Shown here piece by piece: positions 10,754 through 19,618 of a DNA stretch of 37,841 bases. The DNA lies in the NCBI GenBank assembly GCA_937928425.1, contig CALFVL010000134.1, positions 1 through 37,841 of the forward strand. The letters are read 5' to 3'. Every line of letters begins with the position of its first letter. Positions within the stretch are counted from its first letter, which is position 1. The position numbers were made by a program, and so were the translations under genes. The notes beneath the pieces are model-generated. The model was not told the origin of the DNA, did no database searches, and saw only the letters and a program-made list of their open reading frames with translations. The stretch is from an uncultured Verrucomicrobiales bacterium (GTDB lineage Bacteria; Verrucomicrobiota; Verrucomicrobiia; Verrucomicrobiales; Akkermansiaceae).

Positions 10754-10786
10754 TTTAAATATGAAGTTCTGGGTTTTCGTCAGGAT

Positions 10787-11323
10787 TTACTTAACGGACT
10801 TACCGGCTTTACGGCGGACGTATTCGCCAACGTAGCGGACTCCCTTCCCTTTATAGGGTTCAGGTGGATAGTAGTTACGCACTTCGGCAGAAAATTGACC
10901 GACGAGTTGCTTATCAATTCCCTCAACCTTAATTTTGGTGTTATCCGTCACAGTGACGGTAAGACCATCAGGGATGGGGTGGAGAATGGGGTGTGACTTC
11001 CCTAGGCTCAGGTCAAGGTTCTTACCCTTGACAGCGGAGCGGAAACCGACTCCTTGAATCTCTAATTCCTTCACAAACCCTTCACTCACCCCAACGATGA
11101 GGTTCTGGATGAGACTGCGGAAGGTTCCGTGTAGAGCACGCAGGTGGCGTAGCTCAGAGGCACGGACGATAGTCACTTCAGAGTCACTCACCTCGACGGT
11201 GATACCCTCTGGAAGTTCTAATGAAAGTTTACCCTTAGGGCCCTCTACCTTAACTTGATTTCCATCAACCTGAACGGTGACTTTATCAACGGCGGGGATA
11301 GGCTTAAGTCCTACTCTTGACAT
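10787..11323 (-). CDS. rplF: 50S ribosomal protein L6
   Basis: MSRVGLKPI...VEGPKGKLS...LHGTFRSLIQNLIVGVSEGF...PEPYKGKGVRYVGEYVRRKAGK. Confidence 0.98.
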   Translation of the reverse strand: MSRVGLKPIPAVDKVTVQVDGNQVKVEGPKGKLSLELPEGITVEVSDSEVTIVRASELRHLRALHGTFRSLIQNLIVGVSEGFVKELEIQGVGFRSAVKGKNLDLSLGKSHPILHPIPDGLTVTVTDNTKIKVEGIDKQLVGQFSAEVRNYYPPEPYKGKGVRYVGEYVRRKAGKSVK

Positions 11324-11350
11324 GGTTCTGTTTCTTGTAGGTGAATTGGT

Positions 11351-11749
11351 TTACCAGATGAAGGCGAGAATTTCTCCGCCTACTTTTTCTTTCTTAGCTG
11401 CGTGCCCAGTCATAAGTCCCTTCGAGGTCGAAAGGATGGAAATGCCCATGCCGTTTAATACGCGGGGTATTTCTTGAGAGCCTGAATACTTGCGGCGGCC
11501 ACACTTAGAGATCCGTTTAAGATCAGTAAGAGCCGGAACACCGTCGACATACTTCGTCTTTACGACGAGCTCAGGAAACTTCCCAGAGGTGTCGACCTCG
11601 TAGTTCCAGATGTAGCCTTCCTCTTTGAGGATACGGGAGATCTCAGCCTTCATTTTAGAATGCGGAGCGCGAAATGAGTCATTACCAGCGCGGGAGGCAT
11701 TCTTCAAGCGAATGAGAAAGTCAGCGATGGGGTCAGTGAGAGTTGCCAT
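11351..11749 (-). CDS. rpsH: 30S ribosomal protein S8
   Basis: DPIADFLIRLKNASRAG...RRKYSGSQEIPRVLNGMGISILSTSKGLMTGHAAKKEKVGGEILAFIW. Confidence 0.98.
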   Translation of the reverse strand: MATLTDPIADFLIRLKNASRAGNDSFRAPHSKMKAEISRILKEEGYIWNYEVDTSGKFPELVVKTKYVDGVPALTDLKRISKCGRRKYSGSQEIPRVLNGMGISILSTSKGLMTGHAAKKEKVGGEILAFIW

Positions 11750-11776
11750 GGTATAATTATGTTCCAGGTCGTGAGT

Positions 11777-12346
11777 TTAAGCGGCGTCTTCCTCCTTACG
11801 ATTATCGCGGAAGGGCATACCGAGGGCTTTAAGCATCGCCTTAGCGTGGGCGTCTTCTTTAGCGGAGGTGACGAAGATGAAATCGAAACCAATTTGACGC
11901 TTGATCTGATCAAGCTCGATTTCAGGGAAAATGGACTGATCCGGGAAACCAACTGCGTAGTTACCGCGGCCATCAAAGGACTTAAAAGGCAGTCCACGGA
12001 AGTCACGGATGTTCGGGCAGGTGATCGCGATGAAGCGTTCTAGGAATTCCCACATACGCTCACCACGGAGGGTGACGCGGGCGCCTACTGCTTCGCCCTC
12101 ACGGACTTTAAAATTCGCAACGGACTTTTTAGCGAAGACCACGGAAGGCTTCTGACCGGTGATTTTTGAAATCTCATCAACTGCATCTTCGACAGCGGCC
12201 TTACGCTCATTTGCGTAATGTCCGACGTGGGAGTTGACTGAGATTTTCTCGAGGCGAGGCACCTCATTGACATTTTTTAGGCCGAGTTCTTCTTGGAGAG
12301 CTTTTACAAGCTTATCCTCGTAGAGGCGCTGGAGTGTTGGTTTCAT
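11777..12346 (-). CDS. rplE: 50S ribosomal protein L5
   Basis: NEVPRLEKISVN...ITGQKPSVVFAKKSVANFKVREGEAVGARVTLRGERMWEFLERF...RDFRGL. Confidence 0.98.
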   Translation of the reverse strand: MKPTLQRLYEDKLVKALQEELGLKNVNEVPRLEKISVNSHVGHYANERKAAVEDAVDEISKITGQKPSVVFAKKSVANFKVREGEAVGARVTLRGERMWEFLERFIAITCPNIRDFRGLPFKSFDGRGNYAVGFPDQSIFPEIELDQIKRQIGFDFIFVTSAKEDAHAKAMLKALGMPFRDNRKEEDAA

Positions 12347-12438
12347 TGTATTTGTGGCGGGTCAGCGTGATGAGTTGTGCTTAAGCGCGCGGAGTGCTCC
12401 CCTTTCCGATTGATTCGAGTGGTTGGAGCGGGCCGAGT

Positions 12439-12455
12439 TCCTGACACAGTCAGGA
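12439..12455 (-). promoter_or_regulatory. Hairpin in the L24-L5 spacer (candidate autoregulatory element)
   Basis: TCCTGAC-tgt-GTCAGGA, perfect 7-bp stem, no following T-run; lies in a 117-nt spacer, whereas most neighbouring spacers are under about 55 nt. Confidence 0.4.
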
Positions 12456-12463
12456 GCTACGGG

Positions 12464-12691
12464 CTAGACTTTTTTTACATTGGAGATGTGAATTGGGCCA
12501 TCAACTTCCTCGATTCCCCCATCAGGGTTCTCTTCAGAACGGCGGATGCCTTTTTTCATTTTGCGGACACCCTCGACGATGACCTGCTCTTTAGCAGCAT
12601 TGACTGAGATGACGGCGCCCTTTTCACCTTTGTAGTTTCCAGAGATGACGACGACTTCGTCACCTGGCTTCACGTGGGTTTTGGTTTTCAT
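12464..12691 (-). CDS. rplX: 50S ribosomal protein L24
   Basis: [25 protein letters not shown]...DGPIHISNV. Confidence 0.97.
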   Translation of the reverse strand: MKTKTHVKPGDEVVVISGNYKGEKGAVISVNAAKEQVIVEGVRKMKKGIRRSEENPDGGIEEVDGPIHISNVKKV

Positions 12692-12710
12692 GATCCGTAA
12701 GAATTAGTTT

Positions 12711-13076
12711 TTAGAGCACCTCAGGAGCGAGGGAGACAATTTTCATGAAGTTTTTTTCACGAAGTTCACGAGCAACAGGTCCAAAGATACGAGATCCTTT
12801 AGGGTTGTTGTCCTTGTCGATGATAACGATGGCGTTTTCATCGAAGCGAAGAACTGAACCATCGGCACGGCGGACGGGGTAAGCAGTGCGAACGACGACA
12901 GCCTTTACCACGGAACCCTTTTTCACAGAGGCAGTGGGAATAGACTCGCGAATGTGAGCGGTGATAATATCACCGACACGGGCGGATTTAGTCCGCTTGC
13001 CGATGACGCCGATCATCTTGGCTTGGCGCGCACCAGTATTGTCGGCTACGGCGACTTTTGATTCCATTTGGAGCAT
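12711..13076 (-). CDS. rplN: 50S ribosomal protein L14
   Basis: [26 protein letters not shown]...[31 protein letters not shown]. Confidence 0.98.
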   Translation of the reverse strand: MLQMESKVAVADNTGARQAKMIGVIGKRTKSARVGDIITAHIRESIPTASVKKGSVVKAVVVRTAYPVRRADGSVLRFDENAIVIIDKDNNPKGSRIFGPVARELREKNFMKIVSLAPEVL

Positions 13077-13106
13077 GACGAGATAGGTATCGTTAGAGAG
13101 TTTATT

Positions 13107-13409
13107 TTAGTGAGTGAGAACCTTGACGAGCTTCCAGCGCTTAAGTTTAGACACTGGATTCGTTTCTTCGATGCGGACTTTGTCGCCCACGGCGGCTTCG
13201 CCTTTCTCGTCGTGCGCGTAGAATTTTTTCGACTGCTTAACGATTTTCTTGAACTTAGGGTGAGGCACGCGGTTGGTGTATTCAACGACGATGGTCTTCT
13301 CCATGCTCGTTGATTTGACAATCCCAACACGGGTTTTTTTGTTCTTAGCGCTTCCTTCGGACGGGACGAAATCCTTTTTCTTGGGAGCGGCTTCCTGATT
13401 TTCTGACAT
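13107..13409 (-). CDS. rpsQ: 30S ribosomal protein S17 with short N-terminal extension
   Basis: TRVGIVKSTSMEKTIVVEYTNRVPHPKFKKIVKQSKKFYAHDE...GDKVRIEETNPVSKLKRWKLVKVL. Confidence 0.97.
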   Translation of the reverse strand: MSENQEAAPKKKDFVPSEGSAKNKKTRVGIVKSTSMEKTIVVEYTNRVPHPKFKKIVKQSKKFYAHDEKGEAAVGDKVRIEETNPVSKLKRWKLVKVLTH

Positions 13410-13452
13410 CTGTTTAGAAATGGGTTATTTACTGAGTTACTTTCAGGATTCC

Positions 13453-13653
13453 TTAGGCGGACTTGCGCTGATTAATGGCGGTCATGACCTGAGCGATTTC
13501 GCGGCGGACAACACGACGGCGGGCGGTGTTTTCTAGCTGGCCAGTAGCCTGCTGGAGCCTGAGGTTCAAAGCCTCTTCCTTCAAGTCACGGAGACGAGTG
13601 GAGAGTTCTTCGATACTGAGCTCGGAGATTTCGGTGAATTTAACTTTGGGCAT
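13453..13653 (-). CDS. rpmC: 50S ribosomal protein L29
   Basis: Length and pattern ELSTRLRDLKEEALNLRLQQATGQLENTARRRVVRREIAQVMTAINQR. Confidence 0.96.
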   Translation of the reverse strand: MPKVKFTEISELSIEELSTRLRDLKEEALNLRLQQATGQLENTARRRVVRREIAQVMTAINQRKSA

Positions 13654-13704
13654 GACTTTGTTCCTTACGGACAGTTCAATGAAATTGTGATTTCCTAAGA
13701 GGGA

Positions 13705-14121
13705 TTAGAGAGCGGTACGAGTTACGAAGCGGGTTTCGAATCCGAGTTTGTAGGAAGCGAGGCGCATGGCCTCACGAGCTTGGGATTCAGGGACGCCACC
13801 AACCTCGAAGAGCATGGTGCCGGGACGGATCACGGCAACCCAAGTATCCACAGAGCCTTTACCCTTACCCATACGAGTTTCAGGTGGACGGCGAGTAATG
13901 GGCTTATGAGGAAAGACGCGAATCCAAGTCTTACCTTTACGCTTGAGAAAACGGTTAATAGAGACACGGCAAGCCTCGATCTGGCGGTTGGTCATCCATC
14001 CACGTCCGAGAGCTTGAAGTCCGAAGTCACCGAAGCTTACATCGGTGCCCCGCTGAGCATTACCACCCCGGTTACCACGGTGGGCTTTCCGGAACTTGGT
14101 TCTTTTTGGCATCAAAGGCAT
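13705..14121 (-). CDS. rplP: 50S ribosomal protein L16
   Basis: [12 protein letters not shown]...[66 protein letters not shown]. Confidence 0.98.
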   Translation of the reverse strand: MPLMPKRTKFRKAHRGNRGGNAQRGTDVSFGDFGLQALGRGWMTNRQIEACRVSINRFLKRKGKTWIRVFPHKPITRRPPETRMGKGKGSVDTWVAVIRPGTMLFEVGGVPESQAREAMRLASYKLGFETRFVTRTAL

Positions 14122-14172
14122 AATTTTCTCCTCCTAAATATTAGTTTTAAAAATGGGGTGCTGGGGGCTGCC

Positions 14173-14973
14173 TTATGAGCTAGCTGGTGCTGGTGCACTT
14201 CCACCCTCGGCAGGTTTATTCTGATTATTGTCTGAGCGGTTATCACCTCCACGGCGATCTCCACCGCCTCCGCGATTATCTCCACCACGGCCACCACGAC
14301 CTCCACGACGAGGACGATCATGTCCTGGAGGACGGCCACCTTTATCGGCGTCTTCGTTCTTATTGATCCAGCATTTCACGCCAATGATTCCATAAACGGT
14401 CTTGGCTTCTGCGAATCCGTAGTCGATGGGAACACGAAGGGTCTGAAGAGGGACCTTCCCTTCACGATACCACTCTGCACGGGCGATGTCTGCACCGCCA
14501 AGGCGACCTCCGCAGCGAACTCGGATGCCATTCGCTCCGAATTCCATGGCGGTCTGGACAGCGCGCTTCATGGCACGACGGAAGGCGATCCGGCGTTCTA
14601 GCTGGATGACAATATTTTCACAGACACACTGGGCATCAAGTTCTGGTTTGCGAATCTCGATGATGTCGATCTTAACCTGAGAACCACCCGCAATCTTAGA
14701 GATGTCGTTAGTCATGGCCTCGATTTCAGATCCCTTACGGCCGATCACAAGGCCGGGACGGGAGGTATGGAGGGTCACTCGAACGCTATTCCATGCGCGC
14801 TCAATCACGACTTTAGCAAGAGCAGCACCTTGGAGACGGTCACCGATATACTTGCGGATTTTGAGGTCTTCGTGGAGTTTGTTGGTGAAGTCCTTGCCTT
14901 CAGCATACCACTTGGAGCGCCAGTCTTTGTTGACGGCGAGGCGGAAGCCGATTGGATTAACTTTTTGTCCCAT
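14173..14973 (-). CDS. rpsC: 30S ribosomal protein S3 with C-terminal RGG-rich extension
   Basis: [24 protein letters not shown]...[12 protein letters not shown]...[12 protein letters not shown]-like core; C-terminus [34 protein letters not shown]. Confidence 0.97.
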   Translation of the reverse strand: MGQKVNPIGFRLAVNKDWRSKWYAEGKDFTNKLHEDLKIRKYIGDRLQGAALAKVVIERAWNSVRVTLHTSRPGLVIGRKGSEIEAMTNDISKIAGGSQVKIDIIEIRKPELDAQCVCENIVIQLERRIAFRRAMKRAVQTAMEFGANGIRVRCGGRLGGADIARAEWYREGKVPLQTLRVPIDYGFAEAKTVYGIIGVKCWINKNEDADKGGRPPGHDRPRRGGRGGRGGDNRGGGGDRRGGDNRSDNNQNKPAEGGSAPAPASS

Positions 14974-15006
14974 GATTCTTAAATTGTAAAAGTTTTGAGG
15001 TGAGGT

Positions 15007-15717
15007 TTAGCCCTTATTTGCAGCTAGTTCCTTGGCTTGCTCGATCCAATTATCGCGGTCAATCCGCCCTTTAAAGGAAAGAAGTGTATCAAAAGTGGCA
15101 ACGTTGGAGGCATCCCATTCAGCGATCTGAGCATAGGTGTAGACGCCGAAGCCATTGAGTTTTTCTTCAATTCCTGGCCCGACACCAGAGATCACCTTGA
15201 GATCATCGACGTCATCTGGAGCGGTCTCAAATACGCGGCCGCGATCTTCTGGAGCATCGTCAGCGGCTTCTTGAGTCTCAGCGGCTTCCCCCCCCTTTGG
15301 AGAAGTGGCAGCGGCGCCGAAGAGTGACTTGATACTATCACGCTTTTTAGGCTTCCCTGAGCGCTTCTTCTCTTCAGGCGCTTCAAACTCGTCGGTGAGG
15401 GTGATGAAAATATGGCTAGTCCGCTTACGGATGGCACCTGCAGATCCCCGAGCACGCGGCTTAAAACGCTTAAGTGTGGGGCCTTCACCTACGGTGGCTT
15501 CCTTGACGATGAGTTCGTCAGCAGAAAGTTCATGGTTGTTCTCCGCATTGGCTACGGCGCTCTTAAGCGTCTTACCGATGAGGTGAGCAGATTTTTTAGG
15601 AGTGTAGGTCAAGGTGTCGATGGCATCAGAGACGGAAAGTCCCTGAATTTCACGAGCAACGTGGCGAGCTTTTTTCGGAGAAATCCGAGCGTATTTTGTG
15701 GTCGAACGAACTAACAT
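15007..15717 (-). CDS. rplV: 50S ribosomal protein L22 with C-terminal helix-hairpin-helix-type domain extension
   Basis: YARISPKKARHVAREIQGLSVSDAIDTLTYTPKKSAHLIGKTLKSAVANAENNH...RFKPRARGSAGAIRKRTSHIFITLTD is canonical L22; the tail is nearly identical to the L15 tail. Confidence 0.96.
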   Translation of the reverse strand: MLVRSTTKYARISPKKARHVAREIQGLSVSDAIDTLTYTPKKSAHLIGKTLKSAVANAENNHELSADELIVKEATVGEGPTLKRFKPRARGSAGAIRKRTSHIFITLTDEFEAPEEKKRSGKPKKRDSIKSLFGAAATSPKGGEAAETQEAADDAPEDRGRVFETAPDDVDDLKVISGVGPGIEEKLNGFGVYTYAQIAEWDASNVATFDTLLSFKGRIDRDNWIEQAKELAANKG

Positions 15718-16442
15718 CAGTTTGTCGGGTCAGAATTGAGAGTAATAACTTTGGCGAGGTCTCCGGGTTCTACGGAGACATCAGGATTTGAGAGTGATTG
15801 CATGAGGAGGCCACTGACATTCGGACGGGTGGCGGCGACGACAGCGTTTCCAATGTGTGAGCCGGAGCGCTCAATGCGGAATCTTGTCCCTACGCTGAGT
15901 TCAGCGTCAGATCCAGCATTGATAACGACGGTGCCAGTATCGGAGTCAATGGTGACGATACGGGCCTCTTGGGCTGTGCCTTGCTGGATCTTGCGTTTGG
16001 GTAATTGGCGCTGACCGAGGACTACCTCGAGTTCCCGGATTTTAACTTCCACGGCTTTACGAGCTTCTGGATCGGAGCCGAGGGCTGTGCGGAGGTAGCT
16101 CTGCACGAGCGGGAGAAGGTTCCTAACTGCAGCCTCAAGTTGAGTGAGATTTTCACGGGCAATCTGGTAATCCGTGACGGCGTGGAGCAGCTTGGTATCT
16201 CCCCCTTCGAGAATGTCGATTCCCAGAAGGGCGTGATCTTCGCGGATTTTCTTAAGAACCTTAGTCTTAGTTTCCTCACGTTCTAGGGCCTCGGCGAGGC
16301 TCTTATTAAGATTGAGGTTCTGCAGCTTAAGTTGGCGGAGTTCGCGCTCAAGCTGATCAGTGCGCGATTCCTGAGCAGCAAGCAAGCCAGCACCGAGGAG
16401 AAGAACTCCGGTGAGGATGGCTGAGCTGAAGGGAATACGCAT
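15717..16442 (-). CDS. Exported coiled-coil protein of unknown function between rplV and rpsS
   Basis: N-terminal signal peptide-like segment ending AAQES; long heptad-rich region; C-terminal beta-rich VVINAGSDAELSVGTRFRIERSGSHIGNAVV; stop/start overlap TGATG with rplV. Confidence 0.75.
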   Translation of the reverse strand: MRIPFSSAILTGVLLLGAGLLAAQESRTDQLERELRQLKLQNLNLNKSLAEALEREETKTKVLKKIREDHALLGIDILEGGDTKLLHAVTDYQIARENLTQLEAAVRNLLPLVQSYLRTALGSDPEARKAVEVKIRELEVVLGQRQLPKRKIQQGTAQEARIVTIDSDTGTVVINAGSDAELSVGTRFRIERSGSHIGNAVVAATRPNVSGLLMQSLSNPDVSVEPGDLAKVITLNSDPTN

Positions 16443-16468
16443 GACGATGGGTTCTCTCAGGATAAAAT

Positions 16469-16738
16469 CTACTTCTTACCAATGCCTCCGTGGGCCTTGA
16501 AGATACGAGTGGGTGAAAATTCACCAAGTTTGTGGCCGACCATGTTTTCAGAAACGAAAACTGGGACGAAGGTTTTGCCGTTATGGACAGCAAAGTTGTG
16601 TCCAACAAAGTCAGGAGTGATCATGGAGCGACGGCTCCATGTTTTGATGGGCTTCTTGTTGCCGGACTCGACTGCGGCATCAATCTTAGCGAGGAGCTTT
16701 TGATCGACGTAAGGGCCTTTTTTCAATGAACGTGCCAT
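16469..16738 (-). CDS. rpsS: 30S ribosomal protein S19
   Basis: [16 protein letters not shown]...[47 protein letters not shown]. Confidence 0.98.
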   Translation of the reverse strand: MARSLKKGPYVDQKLLAKIDAAVESGNKKPIKTWSRRSMITPDFVGHNFAVHNGKTFVPVFVSENMVGHKLGEFSPTRIFKAHGGIGKK

Positions 16739-16774
16739 AGGGAATAGATGAGTGAAAAGTTAATGATGGAGGAT

Positions 16775-17617
16775 TTACTTACGCTTATTCTTGCGACGAT
16801 CCTCGATAATGAAGGTGCTATTTTTATGCTTATTCCGGGTCTTCTGGCCTTTGGTGTGGCCCCAAGGCGATTTGAGGTGTTGGCGACCACCACCGGACTT
16901 GGACTTACCTTCACCACCACCGTTAGGGTGATCAACAGGGTTCATACACATTCCACGGACGGAGGGGCGCTTACCTTGCCAGCGAGTGCGGCCAGCTTTT
17001 CCAGAAATCTCGTTCATGTGATCGCGATTACCGACGGTGCCGATGGTAGCGTATGATTCCTCATGAAATTTGCGGAGCTCACCTGAGGGCATTTTGATAA
17101 AAGCGTAGCCATCATCACGGGAGGCGAGAATCGCTTGCTGACCGGCAGCACGAGCAACTTTACCTCCGGAGCCAGGCCGCATTTCGATATTATGAATGGC
17201 AGTTCCTAGAGGGACGTTCTTGAGCGGTAAGGCATTACCAACGGTCGGTTCTACATTCTCACCTGCTTGAACCTTGGCTCCATCAGTGAGGCCAGAGGGA
17301 GCGAGGATGTAAGACTTAGTGCCGTCAGCATATTCAAGGAGAGCGATGCGGCAGGTGCGGTTGGGATCATACTCGATACCGATCACAGTTGCCACCTCGT
17401 CACGCTTATTACGCTTAAAGTCGATGAGACGATACTTTTTCTTATGGCCACCGCCGATGTGGCGCATGGTGATACGGCCCTGATTATTACGTCCTCCGGA
17501 GCGTTTCTTAACTTCGAGGAGACTTTTTTCGGGCTTAGATTTGGTAATTTCGTCGAAGCCTGGAAGCATTTTATAGCGGTTCGCAGGTGTGACGGGTTTA
17601 AAACTTTTCAGAGGCAT
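16775..17617 (-). CDS. rplB: 50S ribosomal protein L2
   Basis: [25 protein letters not shown]...[20 protein letters not shown]-like core ([25 protein letters not shown]). Confidence 0.98.
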   Translation of the reverse strand: MPLKSFKPVTPANRYKMLPGFDEITKSKPEKSLLEVKKRSGGRNNQGRITMRHIGGGHKKKYRLIDFKRNKRDEVATVIGIEYDPNRTCRIALLEYADGTKSYILAPSGLTDGAKVQAGENVEPTVGNALPLKNVPLGTAIHNIEMRPGSGGKVARAAGQQAILASRDDGYAFIKMPSGELRKFHEESYATIGTVGNRDHMNEISGKAGRTRWQGKRPSVRGMCMNPVDHPNGGGEGKSKSGGGRQHLKSPWGHTKGQKTRNKHKNSTFIIEDRRKNKRK

Positions 17618-17659
17618 TGGAGTGGTCCTTTCTGAGTGAGGTTACGTGAAATTAAAAAT

Positions 17660-17944
17660 TTAGAGGAGGTCGAGGGAGTCACCATCTTTCAAGCGGACGA
17701 TGGCTTTTTTCCAAGAGGCGGTGCGTCCGGCATCTGCGCGGCGGCGGCGCTTTGCTTTCCCAGCATAGTTACAAGTGCGGACACCGAGAACCTTGACTTT
17801 GAAGAATTTCTCGACGGCATTCTTAATCTCGATCTTGTTGGCACGACGATCGACCTTAAAGGTGTAGGTATTTTCGTTCTCCTGAAGAAGGGCAGCCTTC
17901 TCAGACATGCGGACGGTATCGATGATGGTATAAATATCTCTCAT
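17660..17944 (-). CDS. rplW: 50S ribosomal protein L23
   Basis: EKAALLQENENTYTFKVDRRANKIEIKNAVEKFFKVKVLGVRTCNYAGK. Confidence 0.97.
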   Translation of the reverse strand: MRDIYTIIDTVRMSEKAALLQENENTYTFKVDRRANKIEIKNAVEKFFKVKVLGVRTCNYAGKAKRRRRADAGRTASWKKAIVRLKDGDSLDLL

Positions 17945-17958
17945 GGCTTGCTGAGGTT

Positions 17959-18564
17959 TTAGGCGGTGCGCTTTGCGAGGGTTTCAAGGGCGTCATCAAG
18001 GATAATTACTGTTCCCCAGAAGAGGAGTTCTTCGATGTTGACGTTCTCGGCAGTTTGAAGGAGGGCGAAGGTGAGGTTGCGCTCGGCGCGATAGGTTTCT
18101 TCCGAAAATTCCTTACCAATGATGATGACACGCTCAGCGTCAGTGAGGTCACGGACGGCCTTTACGAAGTCCTTCGTCTTTCCAGAGGGGATTTCAAAGG
18201 ACTTTGCGCTAAGAACGAGGCCTTCATTAATCTTCTCTCCAAGGACGCGTTGAAGGGCGAGGGTGCGCACTTTCTTAGGAACAGTCTTGGCGTAGGAGCG
18301 ATTGCGAGGTCCGAAGGCGACACCACCTCCGACGAAGATCGGGGCTTTGCGGTCTCCATGGCGAGCGCCACCGGTTCCTTTCTGGCGATACATCTTCTTA
18401 CCAGTACCGCGAACTTCTCCTCGGGTCTTAGTCTGTGCGGTTCCGGAGCGGCGATTCGCTTGGTAGGCGACGACTAGGTCGTGCACGGCCTGACTGCCTT
18501 TGGAGCCGTCAGCGATGAGCTGGATATTTGCCTTTTCGGCGTCTTGGATGGTGAATGCTGACAT
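17959..18564 (-). CDS. rplD: 50S ribosomal protein L4
   Basis: [60 protein letters not shown]. Confidence 0.98.
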   Translation of the reverse strand: MSAFTIQDAEKANIQLIADGSKGSQAVHDLVVAYQANRRSGTAQTKTRGEVRGTGKKMYRQKGTGGARHGDRKAPIFVGGGVAFGPRNRSYAKTVPKKVRTLALQRVLGEKINEGLVLSAKSFEIPSGKTKDFVKAVRDLTDAERVIIIGKEFSEETYRAERNLTFALLQTAENVNIEELLFWGTVIILDDALETLAKRTA

Positions 18565-18591
18565 GGATCAGGTTCTTTCTAAAACTAGAGT

Positions 18592-19245
18592 TTACTTAGC
18601 GGCTGATTTTTTAAGAGCCGGACGGACGGTGACATAGGCCCCATTATGTCCTGGGACGGCACCGGAGATGAGAAGCACGCCATCATCTGGACGAGCCTGA
18701 ACAACTTTGAGGTTCTGAGTGGTACGCTTTACGACGCCATCATGTCCGGGCATCTTCTGGCCTTTCCAAACGCGGGCGGGAGTAGATCCGGCACCAATCG
18801 CACCTGTGCGGCGGTGCATCATGTGGCCGTGTCCGTCTGGCTGGCCGTTATGGTTGTGACGTTTGACGTTACCTTGGAAGCCTTTTCCCTTAGTGGTACC
18901 GATCACATCAACCCACTGACCATTTTCAAAGAGAGCTGCTCCGGGATGTCCTTCTTCCTTGTTAGGTAGCTCCGCATCACTAGCAAAGCGAAATTCCTGA
19001 ATGCGTTTCTTAGGGCTGGAGGCACCTTGTTTAGCTTGGTGAGTGCGCTCTGGAAGATTAAGGCGGGACTCTTTCTGATCGTCGTAGGCGACTTGGATGG
19101 CAGAGTAGCCGTCTTTTTCTGAAGTTTTAACTTGGAGAAATTCATTTCCGTTCACGTCTACGACAGTGACGGGGATCATGCAGCCTGCTTCTGCGTCGAA
19201 GACGCGGGTCATGCCGATTTTTTTACCGAGGATTCCGAGTGACAT
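18592..19245 (-). CDS. rplC: 50S ribosomal protein L3
   Basis: LGILGKKIGMTRVFD...VIGTTKGKGFQGNVKRHNHNGQPDGHGHMMHRRTGAIGAGSTPARVWKGQKMPGHDG. Confidence 0.98.
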   Translation of the reverse strand: MSLGILGKKIGMTRVFDAEAGCMIPVTVVDVNGNEFLQVKTSEKDGYSAIQVAYDDQKESRLNLPERTHQAKQGASSPKKRIQEFRFASDAELPNKEEGHPGAALFENGQWVDVIGTTKGKGFQGNVKRHNHNGQPDGHGHMMHRRTGAIGAGSTPARVWKGQKMPGHDGVVKRTTQNLKVVQARPDDGVLLISGAVPGHNGAYVTVRPALKKSAAK

Positions 19246-19278
19246 TGGTCTGGAAAGGTTGAGTTAAGGGGAAGAAAA

Positions 19279-19584
19279 TTAGATATGGATCTGAATGTCG
19301 ACACCTGCAGGGAGATTGAGCTTTTTGAGCTCATCTACGGTGCGGGCAGTAGGGTCGACGATGTCAAGGAGACGCTTATGAGTGCGAACTTCAAATTGGT
19401 CAGCAGATTTTTTATTAACGTGAACCGAGCTGTTGACCGAGAATTTCTCAACCCGAGTCGGAAGAGGAACAGGGCCGGCGACTTTAGCTCCAGTGCGCTT
19501 AGCGGTCTCTACGATCTCTACGGTGGAGCGATCGATAGCCCGATGGTCAAATGCGCGAAGGCGAATGCGGATTTTCTGATTCAT
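19279..19584 (-). CDS. rpsJ: 30S ribosomal protein S10
   Basis: [44 protein letters not shown]...[11 protein letters not shown]. Confidence 0.98.
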   Translation of the reverse strand: MNQKIRIRLRAFDHRAIDRSTVEIVETAKRTGAKVAGPVPLPTRVEKFSVNSSVHVNKKSADQFEVRTHKRLLDIVDPTARTVDELKKLNLPAGVDIQIHI

Positions 19585-19618
19585 GATGGAAAAGGTAACT
19601 TATGAGTGATGGGTGTTT

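Noticed and set aside
14112-14339. Val/Ile/Glu-rich repeat ORF ([35 protein letters not shown])
   Set aside because: A frame-shifted reading of the RGG-rich tail of S3, not an independent gene.
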